Of a DNA stretch of 64,000 nucleotides, positions 1-8,282 are shown piece after piece; the first letter of the stretch is position 1; each line of letters starts with the position of its first letter. The DNA is from Rhodospirillales bacterium (GTDB lineage Bacteria; Pseudomonadota; Alphaproteobacteria; Rhodospirillales; Thalassospiraceae). Where the stretch lies: NCBI GenBank assembly GCA_019634165.1, contig JAHQVT010000012.1, forward strand, positions 53,528 through 117,527. Reading direction: 5' to 3'. The notes under the pieces were generated by a model that worked only from the letters and a program-made list of their open reading frames with translations, made no database searches and was not told the origin of the DNA. A program made the translations under genes and the position numbers.

Positions 1-1336
1 AGTCACTTCGGGAAAACTCAATATTGCGGTTGTCGGGTCCGGTATCTCGGGTTTGTCTGCTGCTTGGCTGCTCAGCAAGTCTCAGAATGTCACCTTGTTT
101 GAAAAGGATGATCGCCCCGGCGGCCATTCCAACACAGTTGATGCTGGCGATACGCCCGTTGATACCGGGTTTATTGTTTATAACACTCGTTGTTACCCCA
201 ACCTTTGTGCCTTGTTTGATCATCTTGATGTAAAAACCCGTGCAACGGAGATGTCTTTTGCCGCCTCCATGGATAAGGGGGGCTTGGAATATGGCGGAAG
301 CGATCTTGCCGCCCTGTTTGCACAAAAACGCAACATAGTCCGTCCCAGGTTCCTTAAAATGGTGCGCGACATTTTGCGGTTCTACCGCGAAGCGCCTGAC
401 GCCCTTGAAGATGGCACGGCCGAGAATGTCAGTCTTGGCGACTATTTGCGCGACAATCGGTATTCCAAACCGTTTATAAACGATCATTTGCTGCCGATGG
501 GGGCAGCGATTTGGTCAACACCGGTAGATACCATGATGGCCTATCCGTTGGCCGCGTTCGTTCGTTTCTGTCAGAACCACGGACTTTTGCAAATCAAAGA
601 CCGCCCACAATGGCGGACCGTCGTAGGTGGATCACGCGAATATGTAAAACGCATGACTGCGGGGATTTCCGGCGGTGTTATTTTGGATCGTGCGATCACC
701 AAGGTTGGACGTAACCCGGTTGGTGGGGCTTATATCGAAGACCGGTATGGCAAGCGTGATGAGTTCGATCATGTGGTGCTGGCTTGCCACGGTGATCAGG
801 CATTGGCACTTCAGGAAACACCAAACCCGCGTGTGGAAGAATTGCTTTCGGCGTTTAAGTACGAACGCAATCTGGCGATCTTGCACAATGATCGAAGCCT
901 GATGCCCAAAAATCCCAAAGTTTGGTCAAGCTGGAATTATCTGGCCGAAGATCATGACGGTGAACAGAAAGTTTGCGTGACTTATTGGATGAACCGTTTG
1001 CAGCATCTAGATGAAAACACACCGCTGTTTGTCACACTTAATCCGCCGCGCCAGCCTAAGGAGGGCAGCGTCATTCGCTCGTTCCTATATGACCATCCCC
1101 TGTTTGATGCAGGTGCTATGGCGGCCCAAAAAGATCTTTGGTCGATCCAAGGGGTGGATAACATTTGGTACTGTGGCAGTTACTTTGGCTATGGCTTCCA
1201 CGAAGACGGCATTCAATCGGGCCTTGCGGTGGCAGAGGCCCTTGGCGGGGTTCGTCGCCCATGGAATGTCAAAGATGAAAGCGGCCGTATCCATGTGACA
1301 GATCGCCTTTCTGACAAATCAAGTGAGGCCGCATGA
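1..1336 (+). CDS. FAD-dependent amine-oxidase-like protein (5' end outside window)
   Basis: The frame is open from base 2, so the true start lies upstream of the window and the internal TTG at 53 is not the start; 444 residues are visible. Visible residues 12-17 are the dinucleotide-binding motif GSGISG, followed by FEKDDRPGGHS, the acidic residue and GG pair typical of flavin amine oxidases (COG2907-like). Near the C-terminus, YCGSYFGYGFHEDG resembles the flavin-contacting end of the fold. The substrate is not known. Relatives occur beside DUF1365 and Cfa-like genes, as here, so oxidation or desaturation of a membrane acyl chain is an inference. The stop overlaps the next start by 4 bp (ATGA), which implies translational coupling in one operon. 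Confidence 0.85.
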   Translation, partial: VTSGKLNIAVVGSGISGLSAAWLLSKSQNVTLFEKDDRPGGHSNTVDAGDTPVDTGFIVYNTRCYPNLCALFDHLDVKTRATEMSFAASMDKGGLEYGGSDLAALFAQKRNIVRPRFLKMVRDILRFYREAPDALEDGTAENVSLGDYLRDNRYSKPFINDHLLPMGAAIWSTPVDTMMAYPLAAFVRFCQNHGLLQIKDRPQWRTVVGGSREYVKRMTAGISGGVILDRAITKVGRNPVGGAYIEDRYGKRDEFDHVVLACHGDQALALQETPNPRVEELLSAFKYERNLAILHNDRSLMPKNPKVWSSWNYLAEDHDGEQKVCVTYWMNRLQHLDENTPLFVTLNPPRQPKEGSVIRSFLYDHPLFDAGAMAAQKDLWSIQGVDNIWYCGSYFGYGFHEDGIQSGLAVAEALGGVRRPWNVKDESGRIHVTDRLSDKSSEAA

Positions 1337-2169
1337 CACAACAACCTGCCTCAGTTAACTGGGCATCAGCCCTTTACGAAGGTGTGGTAACCCATTCCCG
1401 CTTGCGCCCGAAAAAGCACAAGCTGCGCTATTCTGTGTTTTCCTTCCTGCTTGATCTTGACGAGATTGATGATTTGGCAGGGAAACTTCGTTTGTTTAGC
1501 CGCAATAAGTTCAATTTGTTTTCTTTTCATGATCGTGATCATGCCGACGGGGCGGGTTCCGATTTGCGGGCCCGGCTTGAAACCATTTTGACCCAGCATG
1601 ATTTGGCTGATTGTGCGCACAAAATTCAACTGCTGTGCTATCCGCGTTTGTTGGGGTTCGTGTTTAACCCGCTGTCTGTTTATTTCTGTCACCGTTCGGA
1701 TGGGACAGTTGGGGCGGTGATGTATGAAGTTTCAAACACCTTTGGCGATCGCCATAGCTATCTGATCCCGGTTGGCGACGATGCACTGGATGAAAAAGGC
1801 GTGCTGCGCCAATCTTGTGCCAAGGGTCTTTATGTTTCCCCCTTCATCGATATGGTCGCGGATTATCATTTTTGCATCAAAGTGCCGGGCGACAATGTTG
1901 CGGTCACCATCCGCGAGACCGATGCCAAGGGGCCGTTTTTAAACGCTGCTTTTGTCGGTGATCGAAACGCGCTTTCGGACCGTAAACTATTAGGTGCATT
2001 CATTCGTTACCCACTGATGACGTTAAAGGTTGTCGCAGGGATCCATTGGGAAGCGCTTCATCTTTGGCGCAAAGGAATGAAATTTCACAAAAGACCAGCC
2101 CCTCCGCGTGATGCGGTGACCTATGTTCTTGAAACGGGGACAGCAGCGGCCCAAGCAGGAAAGAGATAA
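1333..2169 (+). CDS. DUF1365 domain-containing protein
   Basis: A 278-residue protein matching the DUF1365 family by its central signature CYPRLLGFVFNPLSVYFCH and the following YEVSNTFGDRHSY. Function is unknown; it has no clear signal peptide and looks cytoplasmic or peripheral. The gene overlaps the oxidoreductase by 4 bp and ends 6 bp before the Cfa-like gene, so the three are almost certainly one transcript. The trio FAD oxidoreductase, DUF1365 and Cfa-like methyltransferase recurs in proteobacterial clusters tied to an ECF sigma factor and ChrR-type anti-sigma. A role in modifying membrane fatty acids is inferred from that context only. Confidence 0.88.
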   Translation: MTQQPASVNWASALYEGVVTHSRLRPKKHKLRYSVFSFLLDLDEIDDLAGKLRLFSRNKFNLFSFHDRDHADGAGSDLRARLETILTQHDLADCAHKIQLLCYPRLLGFVFNPLSVYFCHRSDGTVGAVMYEVSNTFGDRHSYLIPVGDDALDEKGVLRQSCAKGLYVSPFIDMVADYHFCIKVPGDNVAVTIRETDAKGPFLNAAFVGDRNALSDRKLLGAFIRYPLMTLKVVAGIHWEALHLWRKGMKFHKRPAPPRDAVTYVLETGTAAAQAGKR

Positions 2170-2175
2170 CAAAAA

Positions 2176-3453
2176 ATGTCAGACCGCAATCGTATGGCTT
2201 CCGGGGTCACCAACCCCCTGCGTGACCGTCTTGTACCGATGCTGGGTAGCATGACCGGCAATCGCGGTATCTTGAAATCAACGCTTCGCCGGGTGTTGTC
2301 GCATCTACATTTCGGGCGCTTAACAATCGTGCTGCCCGATGGCGACAATTTGCATGTAACAGGCAAACAGGAAACCGACCTGCAGGCCGCGATCCATATT
2401 CATGACTGGCAGGCAATTCGCAAACTTGCAACTGGCGGGGACCTTGCCTTTGCCGAAGCCTATATTGATGGAAGTTGGAGCTGCCCGGACATCACCCGTC
2501 TAATGCGTGTTGCAATGCTGAATGAAGCGATTGTCAAAGCGCGTCTCGCGGGTGGATTTTTATCGCGGACAATTGCGAGGATAGGTCATTTGCGCAATGC
2601 CAATACGCTCGAAGGATCAAAACGCAACATCTCCTATCACTATGATTTGGGGAACGATTTTTACAGCGCCTGGCTCGACCCCAGCATGACCTATTCGTCG
2701 GGCTATTATCACCAGAAGGATATGTCACTCGAATCAGCGCAAATTGCCAAATATCAACGTATCTGCGATCTGGCAGAATTACAGCCGGGTGAACAGGTTT
2801 TGGAAGTTGGTTGCGGTTGGGGTGGTTTTGCCGAACTTGCGGCGGGCAAACACCGTTGCAATGTAACGGGATTGACGCTTTCGCAAGAACAGCATTCTTA
2901 CGCACGCCGCCGTGTGCTGGTGCAGGGATTGAACAACCGCACAGATATTGTACTGCGCGATTATCGTCATCAAGAGGGCCAGTTCGACAAGATCGTTTCA
3001 ATTGAAATGTTTGAAGCGGTCGGTGAAGAACATTGGGCAAGTTATTTTGACATGATCCGCAATCGCCTGAAGCCCGGTGGTAAGGCTGTTTTGCAGATCA
3101 TCACCATTGACGATGATCGGTTTGAAACCTATCGCAAGGGTGCCGATTTTATTCAGCGCTACATCTTTCCCGGCGGCATGTTGCCATCGCCAACGGCATT
3201 GGGCTCAGCAGTTGCAAAAGCCGGATTGCATCTTCAGCATGCTGAATTCTTTGGAAAATCCTATGCCAAAACTTTGGCTGAATGGCAGCGCCGTTTCCAG
3301 CATGGTTGGGATGACATTGCCAAACAAGGGTTTGATGTCCGGTTCAAACGGATGTGGGAATATTATCTGGCCTATTGTGAAACCGGATTTGATTGCGGTT
3401 CAATAGATGTCGGTCTGTTCGTTATCGAACATCCCCAAAATGCGACGGTCTGA
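2176..3453 (+). CDS. Cyclopropane-fatty-acyl-phospholipid synthase family methyltransferase
   Basis: A 425-residue protein of the Cfa family, which transfers a methyl(ene) group from S-adenosylmethionine to the double bond of phospholipid acyl chains. Visible marks: HYDLGNDFY near residue 154, the SAM motif VLEVGCGWGG near 208, MFEAVGEEHW near 277 (the Glu matches the catalytic MFE of E. coli Cfa), YIFPGGMLPS near 330, and a Cys in YLAYCETGF near 400. Where E. coli has the bicarbonate-binding segment LLHTIG, this protein reads VLQIITI, so the His appears to be Gln. That subgroup may methylate without closing a cyclopropane ring; this is inference from an alignment by eye. The end overlaps the downstream carrier gene by 14 bp. 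Confidence 0.9.
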   Translation: MSDRNRMASGVTNPLRDRLVPMLGSMTGNRGILKSTLRRVLSHLHFGRLTIVLPDGDNLHVTGKQETDLQAAIHIHDWQAIRKLATGGDLAFAEAYIDGSWSCPDITRLMRVAMLNEAIVKARLAGGFLSRTIARIGHLRNANTLEGSKRNISYHYDLGNDFYSAWLDPSMTYSSGYYHQKDMSLESAQIAKYQRICDLAELQPGEQVLEVGCGWGGFAELAAGKHRCNVTGLTLSQEQHSYARRRVLVQGLNNRTDIVLRDYRHQEGQFDKIVSIEMFEAVGEEHWASYFDMIRNRLKPGGKAVLQIITIDDDRFETYRKGADFIQRYIFPGGMLPSPTALGSAVAKAGLHLQHAEFFGKSYAKTLAEWQRRFQHGWDDIAKQGFDVRFKRMWEYYLAYCETGFDCGSIDVGLFVIEHPQNATV

Positions 3454-4774
3454 TTACACCCGAAATACCGCTGTCTTTTATGCACTTCCGGCAATGGCCG
3501 CTGCTGTGCCGACAATTCCGGCCTATGTTTTGTTGCCAAGCTATTACGGCGATGACCTTGGGCTAGGGTTGGGCATTACGGGGGGCGTTTTGTTGCTGGT
3601 TCGCGTGATTGACATGTTGACCGATCCATTGATCGGATGGTTGTCCGACAGATCGTCAATGCGCAAAATCTGGGTTGGGTTTGGTGCGATCATTGCTGGG
3701 GTTGGATTGTGGTATTTATTCACCCCACCCCAGTCACCAAGTGCGGCATATCTGTTTATCTGGGCCAGTGTTTTGTTCTTGGGATGGACCTTGTTTCAAG
3801 TGCCCTATCTTGCATGGGGTGCGGATCTTTCGGGCGATTACAAAAAACGCACGGCCTTAACAGCCCTTCGCGAAGGGGCGGGCTTGATCGGCATTGTTCT
3901 TGCAGGCGGTATTCCGGTTTTAATCAATGCGCCGGATCGGGCGGCTGAAATTCGCACGCTTGCGATTGTTACCCTTGCCCTTGGTGCGGTCTTTATCAGC
4001 CTTTTGATTTGGAAGGTTCCAGATGCGGTTGCGCAGCAAAAACGTGCAGCAAAACCCGTTTCGGGGAACCTATCTGCAACCTTCCGACTGGGCCTGCGTA
4101 GCTTGCGAGGCAACAGATTATTTGTGCGCTTACTATCGGCTTGGATGATCAATGGATTGGCCGCAGGATTGCCTGCGGTCTGTTTCCCGCTTTTTGTGCG
4201 CTATTACCTTCAGCTTGATCAGGATGTCGAAAACAAACTGATCCTTTTGTATTTTGCCGCCGCCATTTTTGCGATCCCGCTTTGGGTGTTCTTGTCAGGT
4301 CGTATCAGCAAACACAGGGTGTGGTGTCTTGCCATGGGAATGGCGATTGCAGCTTTTGGGTTTGTACCGTTTATGGGGGCGGGGGATGCCACCGGATTTG
4401 CGGTTATTTGCCTATTGACCGGTGCGGCATTGGGGGCGGACCTTGCCCTGCCGCCGGCAATTCAGGCAGATGTCGATGATTGGGATCACTATCGGTTTGG
4501 TAAACGGCGCACCGCCCTTTTGTTTGCCCTTTGGAATATGACCAACAAGCTTGCCATGGCACTTGCAGCCGGGATTGCATTGCCGATTTTAGCCGCCTTT
4601 GGCTTGACCGATGTGGGCCGCGATAATTCGTCGGCATTGATTGCACTTGTTTTGATCTATGCCGTGATTCCCATCGTACTGAAATTGGGCGCAATCGGGA
4701 TGATGTGGCGGTTTCCATTGGATGCTGTGCATCAGGTTGCCATTCGCCAGCGTCTGTTACGCCGCACCGTTTGA
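3440..4774 (+). CDS. MFS carrier of the GPH (sugar:cation symporter) type
   Basis: A 444-residue integral membrane protein with about 12 hydrophobic segments. The motif DPLIGWLSDRS near residue 64 matches the family loop DxxxGxxxDR between helices 2 and 3, and LPPAIQADVDDWDHYRFGKRR near 335 matches the cytoplasmic loop of GPH carriers. I chose ATG 3440 over an upstream in-frame ATG at 3407 because the latter would overlap the Cfa-like gene by 47 bp and adds residues unlike the family. The substrate is unknown. In a lipid cluster it is more likely to move a lipid precursor or head-group than a sugar, but nothing in the sequence shows this. Confidence 0.85.
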   Translation: MRRSDYTRNTAVFYALPAMAAAVPTIPAYVLLPSYYGDDLGLGLGITGGVLLLVRVIDMLTDPLIGWLSDRSSMRKIWVGFGAIIAGVGLWYLFTPPQSPSAAYLFIWASVLFLGWTLFQVPYLAWGADLSGDYKKRTALTALREGAGLIGIVLAGGIPVLINAPDRAAEIRTLAIVTLALGAVFISLLIWKVPDAVAQQKRAAKPVSGNLSATFRLGLRSLRGNRLFVRLLSAWMINGLAAGLPAVCFPLFVRYYLQLDQDVENKLILLYFAAAIFAIPLWVFLSGRISKHRVWCLAMGMAIAAFGFVPFMGAGDATGFAVICLLTGAALGADLALPPAIQADVDDWDHYRFGKRRTALLFALWNMTNKLAMALAAGIALPILAAFGLTDVGRDNSSALIALVLIYAVIPIVLKLGAIGMMWRFPLDAVHQVAIRQRLLRRTV

Positions 4775-4802
4775 CCTTGGAATTATGATTAGGAATAAGC
4801 AA

Positions 4803-5351
4803 ATGCTGCGCAATGTAATGGTGTCATGTTTTGTTTTGGTACTAACCGGATGTGGATCGATGAAACCGCAGGATTTTGCGCAAAAAGAACCCTTCTTTGA
4901 TGTCTTTGACTATTTCGAAGGAAACAGCCGTGCCTGGGGTATATTCGAGGACCGGTTTGGGAAATTACGCAGGCAATTCACCGTCGACATCACAGGTACG
5001 ATTGATGATGGTGTCCTGACGCTTGAAGAAGACTTCATTTATGATGACGGCGAAACAGATCGTCGGGTCTGGATCATCACAAAATCAGGTGAACATACCT
5101 TTGAAGGCAAGGCCGATGATATTATCGGCCACGCAATCGGCAGCCAGTATGGCAATGCGTTAAACTGGTCTTACGACATGGACCTTAAAGTCGGCGACGG
5201 TTCTTGGCGAGTCAGCTTTAATGACTGGATGTTCCTGCAGCCCGATGGTGTTTTGGTCAATCGTGCACGGGTGAAAAAATGGGGCTTTGAAATCGGCGAA
5301 GTGACGTTGTTTTTCACAAAGCCGCAACCCGCCTTGCAAGCCGCCGAATGA
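4803..5351 (+). CDS. DUF3833 family lipoprotein
   Basis: A 182-residue predicted lipoprotein: a short hydrophobic signal ends in the lipobox LTGC, with the lipidated Cys at residue 17. The body contains FFDVFDYFEGNSRAWGIFEDR and the beta-rich DDGVLTLEEDFIYDDGE pattern of DUF3833. Start 4803 has AGGA eight bases upstream; 4785 is a possible alternative adding six residues. Function is unknown; it would be anchored at the periplasmic face of a membrane. It is the last gene of the plus-strand operon, and its 3' end overlaps the convergent NTF2-like gene by 38 bp, so no terminator fits between them. Confidence 0.85.
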   Translation: MLRNVMVSCFVLVLTGCGSMKPQDFAQKEPFFDVFDYFEGNSRAWGIFEDRFGKLRRQFTVDITGTIDDGVLTLEEDFIYDDGETDRRVWIITKSGEHTFEGKADDIIGHAIGSQYGNALNWSYDMDLKVGDGSWRVSFNDWMFLQPDGVLVNRARVKKWGFEIGEVTLFFTKPQPALQAAE

Positions 5352-5760
5352 TCCATCCCAAGATGGGCAATTTACCATAAAAATTCTGCCCTGCGTCCCA
5401 ATGATCAATGTGGGATGCGACCAAGTTACCTTGTTTGTTGAAGGTAACTTCTGTCATGCCGATAAAATCCCAAAGCCCAATCACCGGTACTTTGGCGCTA
5501 AACCGCCAGCGCAAGAAACCCATATTGCCATCAAGTGCTTGGTGGGTGACCTCAAAACGCGGGTTTTGGGTTTCCTTGAACGTTTTGGCAAGATAGGCAC
5601 AGACATTTTCAGGGCCGTGCAATGTGGTGAACGGATCGCGAAATTCGAAATCATCCGTCACAATGTCACGCAATTGATCAATCGTATCGGGGGCCAGTTT
5701 TTCGAAATATGCGGCATATTCGCCAAGCAATTGACGCTGCTTTTCGATGGGATCATTCAT
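5314..5760 (-). CDS. NTF2-like / SnoaL-like family protein
   Basis: A 148-residue single-domain protein of the NTF2-like cone fold, recognised by the N-terminal YAAYFEKLAPDTIDQLRDIV and the pattern DFEFRDPFTTLHGPENVCAYL, then FRWRFSAKVP-like strands and a terminal DHWDAG. Members bind or turn over small hydrophobic molecules; the substrate here is unknown. It is the last of three minus-strand genes and overlaps the SDR start by 4 bp. The 38-bp convergent overlap with the DUF3833 gene means the two operons' messages are complementary at their ends. Confidence 0.82.
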   Translation of the reverse strand: MNDPIEKQRQLLGEYAAYFEKLAPDTIDQLRDIVTDDFEFRDPFTTLHGPENVCAYLAKTFKETQNPRFEVTHQALDGNMGFLRWRFSAKVPVIGLWDFIGMTEVTFNKQGNLVASHIDHWDAGQNFYGKLPILGWIIRRLARRVAAL

Positions 5761-6524
5761 GCGCGCACCAATTTGCTCATCAGTTTGAAATAAAGCCAGT
5801 ATGGCAAAATACGCATCAGTTTTAACTGCCGTACAAATGGCGGCGGAAAGGCAATTTCAAACCGGTTATTTCCGCATAGATCGCGATACATAAAATCTGC
5901 TGCCTCTTCAGGAGTAAGCAAATAGGGCATGGCAAAATCGTTCTTGTCTGTCAGTCTGGTTTTCACGAAACCCGGATTAATCACGCGCAGTAAAACGCCG
6001 CTATTGGTCAATTCAGTGTGCAATGTTTCACACAAATTAATCAAAGCCGCCTTGGTTGGACCATAGGCCGCAGCATTGGGCAATCCGCGATACCCCGCGA
6101 CCGAGGCAACAACGGCAATTTCGCCAGATTTACGTGCGCGCATCTTGGCCAGTAATGGTTCCAGACAATGTACGATGCCCATATAATTGGTATCAACGTG
6201 ACTGCGAATGGTCGCTGCCGAAAAACCACCAACCTTCATCGGTGAATAGATACCAGCCGCCAAAATCACCAAGTCAGGCAGACCAAATTGGCTTTCAATG
6301 CTGTTTAGTGCGGTTTTTACGGTATTTGGATCCGTAATATCGACAGAAATTGGGGTGGATCCTGGAAATGCATCCGATAAATCACCTAATTTATCCGAAT
6401 TTCTGGCCGAAATGATGATTTTTTGGTCAGGGGATGTTGGGTTGGCATGGAATTTTTGTGCTAACGCCGCGCCGATCCCGGCGGATGCACCGACGATCCA
6501 GATGGTGCCGAATTGCTTTTTCAT
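5757..6524 (-). CDS. Short-chain dehydrogenase/reductase (SDR)
   Basis: A 255-residue classical SDR. GASAGIGAALAQ near residue 12 is the NAD(P)-binding glycine motif, LAAGIYSP near 90 is the NAG-like motif, VASVAGYRG supplies the catalytic Ser, and AAAYGPTKAALI near 155 has the catalytic Tyr and Lys (YxxxK). NPGFVKTRLTD follows as expected. It probably oxidises or reduces an alcohol or ketone; the substrate is unknown. It overlaps both neighbours by 4 bp (DUF6134 upstream, NTF2-like downstream), so the three are tightly coupled. Context suggests an acyl-chain or other lipid substrate. Confidence 0.9.
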   Translation of the reverse strand: MKKQFGTIWIVGASAGIGAALAQKFHANPTSPDQKIIISARNSDKLGDLSDAFPGSTPISVDITDPNTVKTALNSIESQFGLPDLVILAAGIYSPMKVGGFSAATIRSHVDTNYMGIVHCLEPLLAKMRARKSGEIAVVASVAGYRGLPNAAAYGPTKAALINLCETLHTELTNSGVLLRVINPGFVKTRLTDKNDFAMPYLLTPEEAADFMYRDLCGNNRFEIAFPPPFVRQLKLMRILPYWLYFKLMSKLVRA

Positions 6525-7342
6525 CCCCGATCCTCAAATGCAGTTTGGGTCATACAATTTACACAGCGATAAATAATGTCTGATCCGTCGCGCGCTTTGA
6601 ACTGCAACCCGACCCAGCGGCCTTCGTGATCATACCATGCATTGGTTTTCAGATCGCCATCATAGGTGAATTGGGTTGCGCGAAGCACCCCGTTTGTTGT
6701 GCGCAGCATTTCATCTGGTTTGGCCGTGATGCCAACATCATTGGGCTTGCCTGTGATGGTATTAAGAACAGATGCGCTGCCCAGAACACCGCAATGCCAA
6801 TGATCCGTTGGAAAGATGCCAGATGGCAGGGTTTCGATACCATCCGGGCCGCTGACCAACATCCCTGTCTGATCGTGGGTAGCTGTAACACTGGATATAT
6901 CGCCGTCGTCATCAACGTTTACCGAAAGAACGGCAAGCTGGCCATTTTGCCAAAGGCTTTCAGACCGATAGCGAAAGCTATAAGCGGTAAAGCCAAAGAA
7001 ACTGATATCGATATTGGTTTGGGCAATCACCTGAAGGCCATCACGACCACGGTTAAATTGCACAATGTGGCGACCAACCGGCGCATCGTTACGCCGAATT
7101 TGAAACTGCAAGATGGACCCGTATCGGCTAATCGGGTCAAACGTTTGGCAGGTTGTGGGGTCGGCAAACCCAACAGCCAATGTCGATAGGTCACGCTGAT
7201 CAGTATTCGGGATCACAGGGTCGTTTTGGTTCACCGGGGATGCATGGGCGCCACCAGTCAACAGCGGTACGTTAACAACCATTGAAACAAGCAATGTGAG
7301 TGCAAAGAGTAGAGGGCGAACCGGCATTCTCGAAGACGTCAT
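6521..7342 (-). CDS. DUF6134-like secreted/periplasmic protein
   Basis: A 273-residue protein with an N-terminal signal: basic start, hydrophobic core LLFALTLLVSMVVNVPLL, then a likely cleavage after AHA near residue 34. The mature part is beta-rich, with repeated strand patterns (FNRGRDGLQVIAQTNIDISF, FTAYSFRYRSESLW). It ends with a CxxC pair (YRCVNCMT) that could bind metal or form a disulphide. I assign it to DUF6134 from memory of family members beside the same SDR and NTF2-like genes. Function is unknown. It is the first gene of the minus-strand operon and lies about 48 bases below a predicted ECF promoter. Confidence 0.72.
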   Translation of the reverse strand: MTSSRMPVRPLLFALTLLVSMVVNVPLLTGGAHASPVNQNDPVIPNTDQRDLSTLAVGFADPTTCQTFDPISRYGSILQFQIRRNDAPVGRHIVQFNRGRDGLQVIAQTNIDISFFGFTAYSFRYRSESLWQNGQLAVLSVNVDDDGDISSVTATHDQTGMLVSGPDGIETLPSGIFPTDHWHCGVLGSASVLNTITGKPNDVGITAKPDEMLRTTNGVLRATQFTYDGDLKTNAWYDHEGRWVGLQFKARDGSDIIYRCVNCMTQTAFEDRG

Positions 7343-7397
7343 GATCCTGAATGTCCCTATTGCGCTTGGACCGATTGAATAAGTGATGGTTTCTTCT

Positions 7398-7426
7398 TGT
7401 TACGTAAGCCGCACATTCATGGATCA
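7398..7426 (-). promoter_or_regulatory. Predicted RpoE/ChrR-type (ECF) promoter for DUF6134-SDR-NTF2
   Basis: On the minus strand the -35 is TGATCC (7426-7421), then exactly 18 bases, then TAACA (7402-7398). The consensus I recall for Rhodobacter sphaeroides sigma-E, the singlet-oxygen sigma factor held by ChrR, is TGATCC-N18-TAAGA, so all six -35 bases and four of five -10 bases match. Transcription would start near 7390, giving a leader of about 48 bases. No other strong promoter is apparent in the 136-base gap. Confidence 0.6.
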
Positions 7427-7478
7427 AACGTCATGATCATTGCCGCCACCGGCCTGATGGGGTAAAGCAGGGGCATAT

Positions 7479-8282
7479 ATGAAAGGCCACGCCATGCTCC
7501 ACCCAATTGCCGAAGACCTCATTGCGCATGTATTGCACCGTGATTCCAACATCATCGTGTTGAACAAGCCGCCCGGATTGGCATCGCACGGCGGGCCGAA
7601 AACTTATTTTCATGTCGATGCCTATCTGCCGGATTTGAAATTTGGCATTCAGCCCGAACCGACACTGGCCCATCGATTGGACCGTGACACAGCAGGATGT
7701 CTGCTTTTGTGTCGCCATCCAAAATCGTCCAAGAAAATCACCCGTCTGTTTACCGAAAAGAAGATCGGCAAAACCTATTGGGCGGTGGTGCGTGGTGCGA
7801 TGGCAGAAGATCATGGCTTCATTGATCAACCGATCGGTAAAACCAACGATGAAAGTGGCTGGCGCATGCTGGTCCACGAAGACGGCCAGCCGTCCAAAAC
7901 CGAATATAAGGTGCTGGGCCGGGGGAAGGATGCCGATGGTCAGGACATCACATGGCTAGAACTGGTACCCCATACCGGGCGCACCCATCAGCTGCGTGTG
8001 CATCTGGATCATATTGGTCATCCAGTAGTCGGTGATCCGTTTTATGGCCGTGCGGACGGAGTTCCGATCTTTGGCGCACCACCGACTTTGATGCTGTTGT
8101 CTCGCCAGATCATTGTTCCATTCCACGAAGAACGTGATCCCGTGATCGTCGATGCCCCGCCGCCGGAATTGATGCGCGCTGGCTTGGAAGCCTGTGGCTA
8201 TGACGGTGAATACGCCGCCCATGCAAGCTCAATTGATGCTCAATACACCGGCGATGACAGCGACGCTGAAGGCGGAGAGTAA
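7479..8282 (+). CDS. RluA-family RNA pseudouridine synthase
   Basis: A 267-residue enzyme that isomerises uridine to pseudouridine in rRNA or tRNA. NIIVLNKPPGLASHGG near residue 24 and AHRLDRDTAGCLLL near 67 are the RluA signature; the Asp of HRLDRDT is the catalytic nucleophile. GRTHQLRVHLDHIGHPVVGD near 167 is the second family motif. There is no N-terminal S4 domain, as in the RluA/TruC branch rather than RluC/D. Start ATG 7479 has AGGGG six bases upstream. The target base cannot be read from sequence. Its last 54 bp overlap the convergent AEC transporter gene. Confidence 0.92.
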   Translation: MKGHAMLHPIAEDLIAHVLHRDSNIIVLNKPPGLASHGGPKTYFHVDAYLPDLKFGIQPEPTLAHRLDRDTAGCLLLCRHPKSSKKITRLFTEKKIGKTYWAVVRGAMAEDHGFIDQPIGKTNDESGWRMLVHEDGQPSKTEYKVLGRGKDADGQDITWLELVPHTGRTHQLRVHLDHIGHPVVGDPFYGRADGVPIFGAPPTLMLLSRQIIVPFHEERDPVIVDAPPPELMRAGLEACGYDGEYAAHASSIDAQYTGDDSDAEGGE

